Shown here: positions 14,169 through 26,100 of the stretch, in pieces
How the letters are laid out: the number at the start of each line of letters is the position of its first letter
Position numbering within the stretch: position 1 is the first letter of the stretch
Assembly (NCBI GenBank): GCA_933228675.1
Contig: OW121742.1
Location: 112,820,739 to 112,884,738 of the forward strand
Source of the DNA: Stomorhina lunata
Lineage: Eukaryota > Arthropoda > Insecta > Diptera > Rhiniidae
DNA length: 64,000 bases
Direction of reading: 5' to 3'
Translations under genes and position numbers: made by a program
The notes under the pieces: generated by a model
What the model was told of the DNA's origin: nothing
Database searches by the model: none
Seen by the model: the letters and a program-made list of their open reading frames with translations, nothing else

Positions 14169-14470
14169 TAGGAAGTTTTCTATAAAAATAGGAAATTTTT
14201 TAAAAAATTCCTTTTTATATAAGAAATTTTTCAAAAATTTCATATATTTATAGGAAATTTTTGAAAAATTTTCTATAAAAACAGGAAATTTTTGACAAAT
14301 TTCCTATAATAACTAAAAATTTTTAAAAATTTTTTTTTTTAATTTTTTGTAAAAATGTGAAATTTTTGAAAGATTTCCTGTAAAATTTTCGAAAAATTTC
14401 CTAAACAAAATAGGAAATTTTTCAAAAATTTCTTAAAGATATAGGGATTTTTTTTTAAATTTTCTAAAAA
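14169..14470. repeat. Degenerate edge of the 31-bp array with mixed orientation
   Basis: At about 14170 the units switch from central C to A-rich spacer forms, then alternate between plus and minus forms with heavy divergence before unique sequence begins. Confidence 0.85.
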
Positions 14471-15440
14471 AAAATACGCCCACTGTGATCACAAATATTA
14501 AAAATACATCAACTTTTACTATTCGCTTGTATGTATACATTTCCTGGTAATACTCAAACAAATAAATAACACAAACTTACAAAGAGAAAATACAACAAAA
14601 ATGCAATAAAAAAAGAAGGAAAATTAAAAAACATAAAAAAGTAAGAAAATTACAATAAAATTCGATTGTAATGAGATTGCAATGGTTCGTTGCCTGTTGA
14701 CTGGCTCAATGAGTCGATGCCTTGGCGTATCCACTTTTGCTGCTGGAGTAACATACCCAGAGAAATTGGATTTGGTTTTTGGTTGAGCTTGATATATAGA
14801 TTGTTTATCGGAGTGTGTGTGTGTAAAGGATGTGTTTGTGAAAAAGACCGAGTGTTTTAAAAATATATTTGTACAAAAGTTTAACATTTGTTGAGAGAAG
14901 TGTTGAAAAAATAACAACCAACGAGGTCATTAACTTACAAGCAATTCGGCTTATTGCATTGTGATAATTAAAATTAATTACACTTCTCTATATATAGATA
15001 CATTTATAAGTGTAAATGTATAGCATACATATACATTGAGTTATAGAGCAAAAGGGATTTATGTAAAACTTGTCCAATTTACTATAAATATTTACACAGA
15101 AGTTATGTTTTAAGGACTTAACAACATACGCAAACACACACCAAGTGTTACAAAATATATAATAAAATTTCGAAATGTTAAAAATATTTTATATATTTTC
15201 CAACCATGAGTGTTGAGTTGTTGAACACGAGTATTAAATAAAATTGTTGGGAATATGAAAAGTTTCAACAAAAAATAGGCCGCAAAAGTGCGTATCAAAA
15301 GATACCAACGGATCAGGTAAAACCCAATATATACCCTACTTTCGTCAAAATCATGAATATTAATTAAAAACTCTTAATAGTTTGTTTTAAACAGTTTTAG
15401 TTAGTTTTAAAATAGTGTTGCATACTTTTAGGAGGATTGA
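14471..15440. other. Unique intron DNA
   Basis: The 97-codon minus frame at 14624-14917 includes a more G+C-rich piece (GYVTPAAKVDTPRHRL) that looks somewhat coding, but I recognise no family and see no splice context. A GT run lies near 14811. A GCATACTTTTAGG copy of the dispersed motif sits at 15420, about 20 bases before the next array. Confidence 0.5.
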
Positions 15441-17212
15441 AAAATTTAAATTTTTGAAAAATTTCCTATAAAAATAGTCAATTTTTGAAAAATTTCCCAT
15501 AAAAATAGTAAATTTTTGAAAAATTTCCTATAAAAATAGGAAATTTTTGAAAAATTTCCTATAAAAATAGGAAATTTTTGAAAAATTTCCTATAAAAATA
15601 GGAAATTTTTGAAAAATTTCCTAAAAAAATAGGAAATTTTTGAAAAAATTCCTATAAAAATAGGAAATTTTTGAAAAATTTCCTATAAAAATAGGAAATT
15701 TTTGAAAAATTTCCTATAAAAATAGGAAATTTTTGAAAAATTTCCTATAAAAATAGGAAATTTTTGAAAAATTTCCTATAAAAATAGGAAATTTTTGAAA
15801 AATTTCCTATAAAAATAGGCAATTTTTGAAAAATTTCCTATAAAAATAGAAAATTTTTGAAAAATTTCCTATAAAAATAGGAAATTTTTGAAAAATTTCC
15901 TATAAAAATAGGAAATTTTTGAAAAATTTCCTATAAAAATAGGAAATTTTTGAAAAATTTCCTATAAAAATAGGAAATTTTTGAAAAATTTCCTATAAAA
16001 ATAGGAAATTTTTGAAAAATTCCCTATAAAAATAGGAAATTTTTGAAAAATTTCCTATAAAAATAGGAAATTTTTGAAAAATTTTCTATAAAAATAGGAA
16101 ATTTTTGAAAAATTTCCTATAAAAATAGGAAATTTTTGAAAAATTTCCTATAAAAATAGGAAATTTTTGAAAAATTTCCTATAAAAATAGGAAATTTTTG
16201 AAAAATTTCCTATAAAAATAGGAAATTTTTGAAAAATTTCCTATAAAAATAGGAAATTTTTGAAAAATTTCCTATAAAAATAGGAAATTTTTGAAAAATT
16301 TCCTATAAAAATAGGAAATTTTTGAAAAATTTCCTATAAAAATAGGAAATTTTTGAAAATTTTCCTATAAAAATAGGAAATTTTTGAAAAATTTCCTATA
16401 AAAATAGGAAATTTTTGAAAAATTTCCTATAAAAATAGGAAATTTTTGAAAAATTTCCTATAAAAATAGGAAATTTTTAAAAAATTTTCTATAAAAATAG
16501 GAAATTTTTGAAAAATTTCCTATAACAATAGGAAATTTTTGAAAAATTTCCTATAAAAATAGGAAATTTTTGAAAAATTTCCTATAAAAATAGGAAATTT
16601 TTGAAAAATTTCCTATAAAAATAGGAAATTTTTGAAAAATTTCCTATAAAAATAGGAAATTTTTGAAAAATTTCCTATAAAGTAGGAAATTTTTGAAAAA
16701 TTTCCTATAAAAATAGGAAATTTTTGAAAAATTTCCTATAAAAATAGGAAATTTTTGAAAAATTTCCTATAAAAATAGGAAATTTTTGAAAAATTTCCTA
16801 TAAAAATAGGAAATTTTTGAAAAATTTCCTATAAAAATAGGAAATTTTTGAAAAATTTCCTATAAAAATAGAAAATTTTTGAAAAATTTCCTATAAAAAT
16901 AGGAAATTTTTGAAAAATTTCCTATTTTTATAGGAAATTTTTGAAAAATTTCCTATAAAAATAGGAAATTTTTGAAAAATTTCCTATAAAAATAGGAAAT
17001 TTTTGAAAAATTTCCTATAAAAATAGGAAATTTTTGAAAAATTTCCTATAAAAATAGGAAATTTTTGAAAAATTTCCTATAAAAATAGGAAATTTTTGAA
17101 AAATTTCCTATAAAAATAGGAAATTTTTGAAAAATTTCCTATAAAAAAAGGAATTTTTTGAAAAATTTCCCATAAAAATAGGAAATTTTCGAAAATTTTC
17201 CAATAAAAAAGT
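15441..17212 (-). repeat. 31-bp palindromic satellite, minus orientation, highly homogeneous
   Basis: About 57 copies, nearly all identical. A single spacer at 16921-16934 is inverted (CCTATTTTTATAGG among CCTATAAAAATAGG) while its flanking arms keep the minus-form central G. Confidence 0.97.
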
Positions 17213-18204
17213 TTTAAAGTTAAAAAAGTGAAAATCATCTAAAACTGAGAAATTTGTAAATAAGTTTTTTAATTTGAAATTGTGTTGCCTACTTTAAAAA
17301 GTTGTGAAAATGTTACTCTGCTTTCACTTATTTTTCGTAGAAATTCGTCTCATTTGTTTCAATAAAAACTTATTCTTGTTTAGGTTAGGCAAAAGTCTTC
17401 AAAGCGATTTGTTAGAAATTAATTTGTAGTTATATTGATGTCGAAGAGGTCACAATTAAACTTTTACAATACGAAACCAAATTAATTTAATTGACATTTA
17501 GCTTAGCTAAGTTTTATTATATTTAATGAATGATTCTTGCTATAGAAACCGTGAAATAAATCATTAAATGGTCCTTATCTAAATAATAAATAAACATTAG
17601 TCATTTGTGAATAAAGTTTTACCGATTTTCTCAAAAGTATGCCACAATTTTTTTCCTAATTAAATGTTTATAAATTTAACTAGAATGAAATAATTTTTAA
17701 TTTTTTCCAACTTTGTTCTTAATTCTTAAGTATTTCTTTTTATTTCTTCATAAATGATCTTAAATTGTTTAATTTTGCTATATTTTCTCAGCCTAAAGGT
17801 ATGCAGCTTTTGTTAAATTTATACCATTAACTTCGCTTAACCTCTAATTTTGTTAGAAATATCAAAAAGTAATACAAAACACGTCTTCTTGTCAAAAATC
17901 TATTTAGAAAATAATATGAATTGAAGCTCTAGACATTCTATTGCAGAAAAACATTAAGATTTCAAAAAACTTATAGACTGTTTCATTGATTTCTAAACAC
18001 CTTTTGACATAAATTTATACAATAGATATTGAAAAACGTGTTTTTGGAATAGACAACCTTCAATTTATTATAAACAAATTATTAATCCTGTCAATATGAT
18101 TCAATATAAAAAAGTCTGAGAAAAATGTCATATACTTTAAGGCTCTTAAAGAAATCCTAGTTTTTTATAATAAATTTAAAATTATTGAATTTAAACCTAG
18201 ACCA
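17213..18204. other. Unique AT-rich intron DNA
   Basis: No exon is found. Two copies of the dispersed motif lie at 17638 (AAAAGTATGCCACA) and 17799 (CCTAAAGGTATGCAGC). Confidence 0.6.
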
Positions 18205-19518
18205 GCGGCAACTTTTCTATTGAAAACTCTTCCCACCGACAACTTTTCTATTGAAAACTCTTCGCACCGACAACTTTTCTATTGAAAACTCTTTCCACCG
18301 ACAACTTTTCTATAGAAAACTCTTCCCACCGACAACTTTTCTATAGAAAATTCTTCACACCGACAACTTTTCTATGGAAAACTTTTCCCACCGACAACTT
18401 TTCTATAGAAAACTCTTCCCACCGACAACTTTTTTATAGAAAACTCTTCCCATCGTCAACTTTTCTATATAAAACTCTTCCCACCGACAACTTTTCTATA
18501 GAAAACTCTTCCCACCGACAACTTTTCTATAGAAAACTCTTCCCACCGACAACTTTTCTATAGAAAACTCTTCCCACCGACAACTTTTCTATAGAAAACT
18601 CTTCCCACCGACAACTTTTCTATAGAAAACTCTTCCCACCGATAACTTTTCTATAGAAAACTCTTCCCACCGACAACTTTTCTATAGAAAACTCTTCCCA
18701 CCGACAACTTTTCTATAGAAAACTCTTCCCACCGATAACTTTTCTATAGAAAACTCTTCCCACCGACAACTTTTCTTTAGAAAACTCTTCCCACCGACAA
18801 TTTTTCTATAGAAAACTCTTCCCACCGACAACTTTTCTATAGAAAACTCTTCCCACCGACAACTTTTCTATAGAAAACTCTTCCCACCGACAACTTTTCT
18901 ATAGAAAACTCTTCCCACCGACAACTTTTCTATAGAAAATTCTTCCCACCGACAACTTTTCTATAGAAAACTCTTCCCACCGACAACTTTTCTATAGAAA
19001 ACTCTTCCCACCGACAACTTTTCTATAGAAAACTCTTCCCACCGACAACTTTTCTATAGAAAACTCTTCCCACCGACAACTTTTCTATAGAAAACTCTTC
19101 CCACCGACAACTTTTCTATAGAAAACTCTTCCCACCGACAACTTTTCTATAGAAAACTCTTCCCACCGGCAACTTTTCTATAGAAAACTCTTCCCACCGA
19201 CAACTTTTCTATAGAAAACTCTTCCCACCGACAACTTTTCTATAGAAAACTTTTCCCACCGACAACTTTTCTATAGAAAACTCTTCCCACCGACAACTTT
19301 TCTATAGAAAACTCTTCCCACCGACAACTTTTCTATAGAAAACTCTTCCCACCGACAACTTTTCTATAGAAAACTCTTCCCACCGACAACTTTTCTATAG
19401 AAAACTCTTCCCACCGACAACTTTTCTATAGAAAACTCTTCCCACCGACAACTTTTCTGTAGAAAACCCTTCCCACCGACAACTTTTCTATAGAAAACTC
19501 TTCCCACCGATAACTTTT
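18205..19518 (+). repeat. 31-bp satellite, CCGACAAC family
   Basis: About 42 copies of a unit made of the 14-base perfect palindrome TTTTCTATAGAAAA and the 17-base spacer CTCTTCCCACCGACAAC. The first copies use TTTTCTATTGAAAA, so the left edge is the diverged one. The open frame over it (18282-18563) is a by-product of the repeat. Confidence 0.97.
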
Positions 19519-20811
19519 CGAATGTTCATTTAATTACTGGAAATTTTATAAAAATTTTGTGTAACTACCTTTAAAGTTAAACCTTTTTAAAACCTCCTAA
19601 GTGTATGCAACAGGATTTTATTGAAAAACTCTCTGATATTGATTCGTATCGAAAGTCTCAGTTTCGTCTTAATAGCTTTTATGAAAAGCTTTGACAGATA
19701 AAGCTTTATCATAAGTCCTTCATATATTCTACATGAATTCCCATTATCACTTTTGCTGACCAAGTTTTATATAATTTTCTTAAAAAAATACCCCTCAAAT
19801 CCTGCCACTTTTGTTTAAAAATATTACGCTTCGAAATTAATGATAATCGTAGATTATGTCATTTAAATTACTTTTACCTTGTAATTGAGATTTAAAAGCC
19901 TTGTCCAGTTTTAACAAATTCCCTCCGCCTAAGAGTAAAGTACACAAACTGTTTGATTAAAGTGATAAAGGCTTAAAATGAACGGCTTGATGGACACAGA
20001 TATTAATGTAAAATAAACAAAAAGGATAATAAAGTGACACACATATATATACATATGTCAGCATTTATGAATGTATATGTATTTCACTGAACAAATACCT
20101 ACAAAGACATTAATATTTTTGTATTAAAAATAATGAAAATGAGAAAAAAAAAATGTATAACTTATAACGCTCAGGTATTATCAACAAACATGTTGTCCAT
20201 ATGACAGCCGCCTATAAGTATGCCACAAAAAATATGTTGCACGTTTCACAGTCATGTTTTGTGGGGCTAAAGTAGGTTTGTCGAATGTGTGTTTGTGCAT
20301 ATATACACACATTTTTTCCCCATTATTTTACAATTTGTATTGCAATTCATGGTTGGTTTGTTAATGCAACTATTACAGGACGGCTGCTGTTTTTGTTTTG
20401 TTGCTGCTGACGAGTCTGGGAGTTGTACGGAAAACAATTGCAAACCAAAGGAAGTTTGTATCCTTCCGCTTGCGTACATTTTGTATACATTAATGTATAT
20501 GTGAAGGTAGAAAATTTGAGGTTTCGGTTTGGAAAAATTGTTTTTTTTAATGTCCTCTGTCTCTCGAACCCAATACATATTTTTAAAGTATTTTCTTTTT
20601 TTTCAATTTTGTTAAAGAATTTAAATTAAAATTTTCCACATAGACTCGAGGAAAAAATATTATTGAAAAATGAAAATAAATAAAAATTATGGCCGGTACA
20701 AACTCATAAACAACTGTGTTAATTATGTTCGCAGATAAAGGGCCTAAAAGTATGCAGCAGGAAAACCGAAAACTCAAAATATTGTTAAAAAACAGACACA
20801 CGTACAGACAT
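19519..20811. other. Unique intron DNA
   Basis: Several overlapping short open frames at 20267-20801 on both strands have no recognisable domain. Copies of the dispersed motif lie at 19603, 20218 and 20750; the first and last are within about 90 bases of array edges. Confidence 0.55.
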
Positions 20812-22700
20812 AGTCTAAAATATAAACTAAGACATAAACTATGACAAAGACTAAGACATAGACTAAACCATGGACAAAGATATAGACAAAGACTAAGAAA
20901 TAGACTAAGACATAGCCTAAGACATAGACTAAGACATAGACTAAAACATAGACTAAGACATAGACTAAGACATAGACTAAAACATAGACTAAGGCATAGA
21001 CTAAGACATAGACTAAGACATAGACTACAACATAGACTAAGACATAGACTAAGACATAGACTAAGACATAGACTAAGATAAGACTAAGACATATGCTAAG
21101 ACATAGACTAAGACATAGACTAAGACATCGACTAAGACATAGACTAAGACATCGACTAAGACATTGACTAAGACATAGACTAAGACATAGACTAAGACAT
21201 AGAATAAGACATAGACTAAGACATAGAATAAGACATAGACTAAGACATATACTAAGACATAGACTAAGACATAGACTAAGATATAGACTAAAACATAGAC
21301 TAAGGCATAGACTAAGACATAGACTAAGACATAGACTACAACATAGACTAAGACATAGACTAAAACATAGACTAAGACATAGACTAAGATAAGACTAAGA
21401 CATATGCTAAGACATAGACTAAGACATAGACTAAGACATAGACTAAGACATAGACTAAGACATAGACTAAGACATAGACTAAGACATAGACTAAGACATA
21501 GACTAAGACATATACTAAGACATAGACTAAGACATAGACTAAGACATAGACTAAGACATAGACTAAGACATAGACTAAGACATAGACTAAGACATAGACT
21601 TAGACATAGACTAAGACATAGACTTAGATAAAGACTAAGACATAGACTAAGACATAGACTAAGACATAGACTAAGACATAGACTAAGACATAGACTAAGA
21701 CATAGACTAAGACATAGACTAAGACATAGACTAAGACATAGACTAAGACATAGAATAAAACATAGAATAAGACGTAGACTAAGACATATACTAAGACATA
21801 GACTAAGAGATAGACTAAGACATAGATATAGACTAAGACATAGACATAGACTAAGACATAGACTAAGACATAGACTAAGACATAGACTAAGACATAGACT
21901 AAGACATAGACTAAGACATAGACTAAGACATAGACTAAGACATAGACTAAGACATAGACTAAGACATAGACTAAGACATAGACTAAGACATAGACTAAGA
22001 CATAGACTAAGACATAGACTAAGACATAGACTAAGACATAGACTAAGACATAGACTAAGACATAGACTAAGACATAGACTAAGACATAGACTAAGACATA
22101 GACTAAGACATAGACTAAGACATAGACTAAGACATAGACTAAGACATAGACTAAGACATAGACTAAGACATAGACTAAGACATAGACTAAGACATAGACT
22201 AAGACATAGACTAAGACATAGACTAAGACATAGACTAAGACATAGACTAAGACATAGACTAAGACATAGACTAAGACATAGACTAAGACATAGACTAAGA
22301 CATAGACTAAGACATAGACTAAGACATAGACTAAGACATAGACTAAGACATAGACTAAGACATAGACTAAGACATAGACTAAGACATAGACTAAGACATA
22401 GACTAAGACATAGACTAAGACATAGACTAAGAGATAGACTAAGATATAGACTAAGACATATACTAAGACATAGACTAAGACATAGACTAAGACATAGACT
22501 AAGACATAGACTTACCATAGACTAAGACATAGACTAAGACATAGACTAAGATATAGACTAAGACATAGACTAACACATAGACTAAGACATAGACTAAGAC
22601 ATAGACTATGACATAGACTAAGACATAGACTAAGATATAGACTAAGACATAGACTAAGGCATAGATAAAGACATAGACTAAGACCAAGATATAGTCTAAT
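20812..22700 (+). repeat. 12-bp satellite GACTAAGACATA
   Basis: About 155 copies. The middle (about 21840-22430) is almost perfectly uniform and the edges are diverged (GACATAAACTATGACA, ATAGTCTAATACATAC). Because 12 is a multiple of three, the array creates a 481-codon minus-strand open frame of repeated LSLC, which I reject as a gene. A duplicated block with a 311-base offset is described under findings. Confidence 0.98.
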
Positions 22701-23013
22701 ACATACTAATAACACTGTGACATAAAAAATCGTATTTCCGGTTCCCCTGATTTTATCGATAGGCTCAGGTGCTGCCACTATTAAAGTTATGCCATAAATA
22801 TGTCCATAAATGAAATTACTCCCCAAAAAGTATGCAATAAAAATTGTTTACTTATTATTGGGATATTTGCTCAATAACTTTAAATTTCCTAAAATAATAA
22901 CAACAAAAGAATGAAAAATGGCAACTGCAAAAATTCATTCCCCATTTATTTTTGAGCACAATTTTATAATGGATTTTCATTAACGATAAAATTGCTCTTA
23001 TATTATTTTACAG
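22701..23013. other. Unique 3' end of the upstream intron
   Basis: It contains the dispersed motif at 22830 (AAAAAGTATGCAATA), then AT-rich sequence leading into the acceptor before exon a. Confidence 0.7.
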
Positions 23014-23195
23014 GTATCGAAATGGTGAAGTGGTCAATGTCAATGATACTGAACGCTATGAGGGTGGCAATTCCGAGAATGTAGCTTTAGTTATACGTTC
23101 CACAGATAAACAGGATATTGGTAATTATACCTGTCAATTGTCGAATGCCATTGGCAAAGGTGTTTCCGAGCAACAAATTGATTTGGATGTACAAT
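23014..23195 (+). CDS. Exon a: second half of an Ig domain
   Basis: The acceptor is TTATTTTACAG and the donor is GTAAGT. The first base completes a codon begun in an upstream exon; if that exon ends in TG the residue is Trp, the usual Ig core Trp before Tyr-Arg-Asn-Gly. The exon then reads through a DIGNYTC motif, the conserved Asp-x-Gly-x-Tyr-x-Cys of the Ig F strand, and ends in the G strand (LDVQ). Length is 182 bases: entry after phase 2, exit phase 1. The first half of this Ig domain must lie upstream, and I could not find it in 1-23013. Confidence 0.9.
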
Positions 23196-26100
23196 GTAAG
23201 TTTTAAACAGCTACTTAAATTTTTTAGCACCAAATTTATTTCATTTATAAAAATACCAAAATTGTTCCCCTCTATTTTTGTTTCATTAAAGATGTACCAA
23301 TTGTCGAAGTTTTGATGATACCCGAGGGTCCTGTCAAAGAAAGTGACGAATCGAATGTTACTTTATTTTGTAATATCATAGATGCCAATCCCTCCACTTT
23401 AACCAAAGTTCGTTGGTATGCCAATTCGACGTTGCTCAAGGAACTGCCAGATTGCGAAGAGACTAGGGTAGGCGGTTTTTCTTTCTTATTCTATTTCTTC
23501 TTCTTCTCATGTTTAACAAGCTTTCTATATTTTTTTGTGTTTCCTTGGAGTTTTTAAAAGTTTATTTAATATTTCTTTATGTATTTTTACTATTTGCTTT
23601 CCTGACAAATTGTAGGAGGATTTGTGTCATATTGATCCTAGTAAATTGCTGTTGGAAAGTATAGGACGTGGCTTTTTCTATAATTATTCCTGTGAGGGTT
23701 ACAATGCCGCCGGCTGGGGACCACGTAGTGAAGATAAGGAATTATTGGTAAGTGCAAAACAAAAATAAAAACCTGTAAAAGAAATTAAGATAAAATCTAA
23801 AAGTTTTAAAGAAAGCGAATTTAAATTATTTGAGATATACATTTTCATATAAAGATATTGAAAAAGAGCTGTATTTGAGAAGCTTTAAGTATTCAAAAAC
23901 GAAAAATTTTTATCAAAAAGTTATTTAAAAAGCATTAGCCTTTACTATTAATAAGAAAGCTTTTATATAACTTTCTAAAGCATAGGTTTGAAAAAACTGA
24001 TACACTTTTTCTATCAAAAAGCTGTTATACTAAATAAACTGTTATACCAACATTTTTTTATAGAAAAACTGTTATACCAGCATTTTTTCTATAGAAAAGC
24101 TCTTACACTAAACAAACTGTTATACCAGCACTTTTTCTATAGAAAAACTGTTAACTAATACTTTTTCCTGTTATTACTTTTTACTGTTATACCAACAATT
24201 TTTTCTGTAGAAAACTGTTATAAATACACTTTTTCTATCAAAAAACTGTTATACAAACACTTTTTCTATAGAAAAATTCTTACACAAACACTTTTTCTAT
24301 AGAAAAACTGTTATACAAACACTTTCTCTATAGAAAAACTATTATACTAACACTTTTTCTATAGAAAAACTGTTATAATAACACTTTGTCTATAGAAAAA
24401 CTGTTATACCAACACTTTTTCTATAGAAAAACTGTTATGTCAACACTTTTTCTATAGAAAAACTGTTATACCAATACTTTTTCTATAGAAAAACTGTTAT
24501 ACCAACACTTTTTCTATAGAAGAACTGTTATACTAACACTTTTTCTATAGAAAAACTGTTATACCAACACTTTTTCTTTCAAAAAACTGTTATACTAACA
24601 CTTTTTCTATAGAAAAACTGTTATACCAAAACTTTCTTAAAACTTGAAAAATTTAATTTTATAATAAGTTTTTTTATAATTTCCTTTTTTTTCAGGTACA
24701 CTATGAACCCGGACCAGCTGTTTTAACACACTTTCCTTTAATTGCCGTCAAAAAGAAGAGTGTGACATTTTCGTGTGCAGTAGATGATCCTGGCTATCCC
24801 GAATCTAATAGGTTTGTACAAGACTCAGTCAAAATAGAAAATCTAACACAATATCCTTTAACAAACAAATATCAAAATTCACAAAAATATAACATATCAT
24901 CATCAACCATATCAAAATTAAGATTAACCAAGAACGACAAAGTTAAAACATCATCATTATCATCGTCGTTAGAGACATCATCCGAATTAAAATCATCATC
25001 ATCATTATCACAACCATTGGCATTGCCACAGATACACTTTTATACAGTACAAGCTTTAACTGCTTCTGAAATTGAAGAAGCTTATGAAGCTTTAATTGGC
25101 GAACATTTTCAAAAACAGCAATTGCAACTAAAACAAGTACAAATACATGACCACTACTACCCACATAATCATCAGCAGCATTTAAAACTGCATCAACAAT
25201 ATTATCCATCTCAGCCTTCCCAACATCATCGTCATCATGAACATCATCACAAACAAGATTCTCATACAACTGAAGATGAGGATGTCAATGATGATTCTGT
25301 TGTTGGCGGAGATGAGGGCCATAATGCTGATTTGAATATTGTTGCTGATGTGACTGGGAATGTTGATGGTATTGGACATGTTGCTGCTACTGCTGCTTCG
25401 GTAAAACAAGAGTATAAAGAAAATCCTCATGTTAAACCAAAACATGTGCTTAAAGAAACGCATGCACTAATTGATTTAACAAACAATTCCCTTTGCACAC
25501 TACTCACATTGACCACATTCTCACCACAATCACAAATCTTAACATTGCTTACCCATACACCTGGAACTGCCACCTCCACACGGACTGCACATGGAATTCA
25601 TGGAAATAATAACAATCACATGAAAACCTCACATACAAATGCCAAATCAATCTCAATGTCATCGTCATCATCGCCTTTGTCATCTCCCATCACCAATGCC
25701 TTTACATCTGCCTCCACCACAACTGCAACCCTATCCTTTTACCGCAAAATGGGAAAATTTTCTTTTAATGCACGTACTACAATGCCCTTACCTAGATATC
25801 GTTGGCTACGGGGTGGTCGTGGCCCTCTACAGGATATTGTCACCAAGGACTGGACTGTCGAACCTGTAGGACTGGATAGTCGCACCAACTACTCGTGCTA
25901 TGCCTTCAATGAGGGCGGCAAAGGTGTTATGGCCACAGTCAATTTGGAAGTACATGCACCACCATTTTTCATTAAGAATTTGCCACCATACACCGGCATG
26001 TTGCATACGTCGCGCAATGCCAATCTTACTTGCCGCATCGAGTGTGTGCCACGTTGTGAGATCTCCTGGCTAAAGGATGGTGTGGCAATTGAGAAAAATG

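Noticed and set aside
14624..14917. 97-codon minus-strand frame
   Set aside because: The middle part looks coding-like, but the ends are AT-driven and no family is recognisable. Left as an unexplained island.
18282..18563. 93-codon frame of repeated NSSHRQLFYRK
   Set aside because: It is translation of the 31-bp CCGACAAC satellite; three units make 93 bases, so the peptide repeats every 31 residues. No gene context.
20267..20801. Overlapping short frames on both strands
   Set aside because: Mutually overlapping, AT-rich and featureless; none is compatible with the missing first half of the exon a Ig domain.
21073..22518. 481-codon minus-strand open frame of repeated LSLC
   Set aside because: It is produced entirely by the 12-bp satellite: 12 is a multiple of three and the unit has no stop in this frame. 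The plus-strand RHRL frame at 21404-21631 and the minus-strand frames at 22499-22826 have the same origin.
24943..25463. Minus-strand open frames opposite the exitron candidate (Met/Asp-rich)
   Set aside because: They are shadows of CAT/CAA-rich codons on the plus strand, where the frame joins cleanly with Ig exons on both sides.
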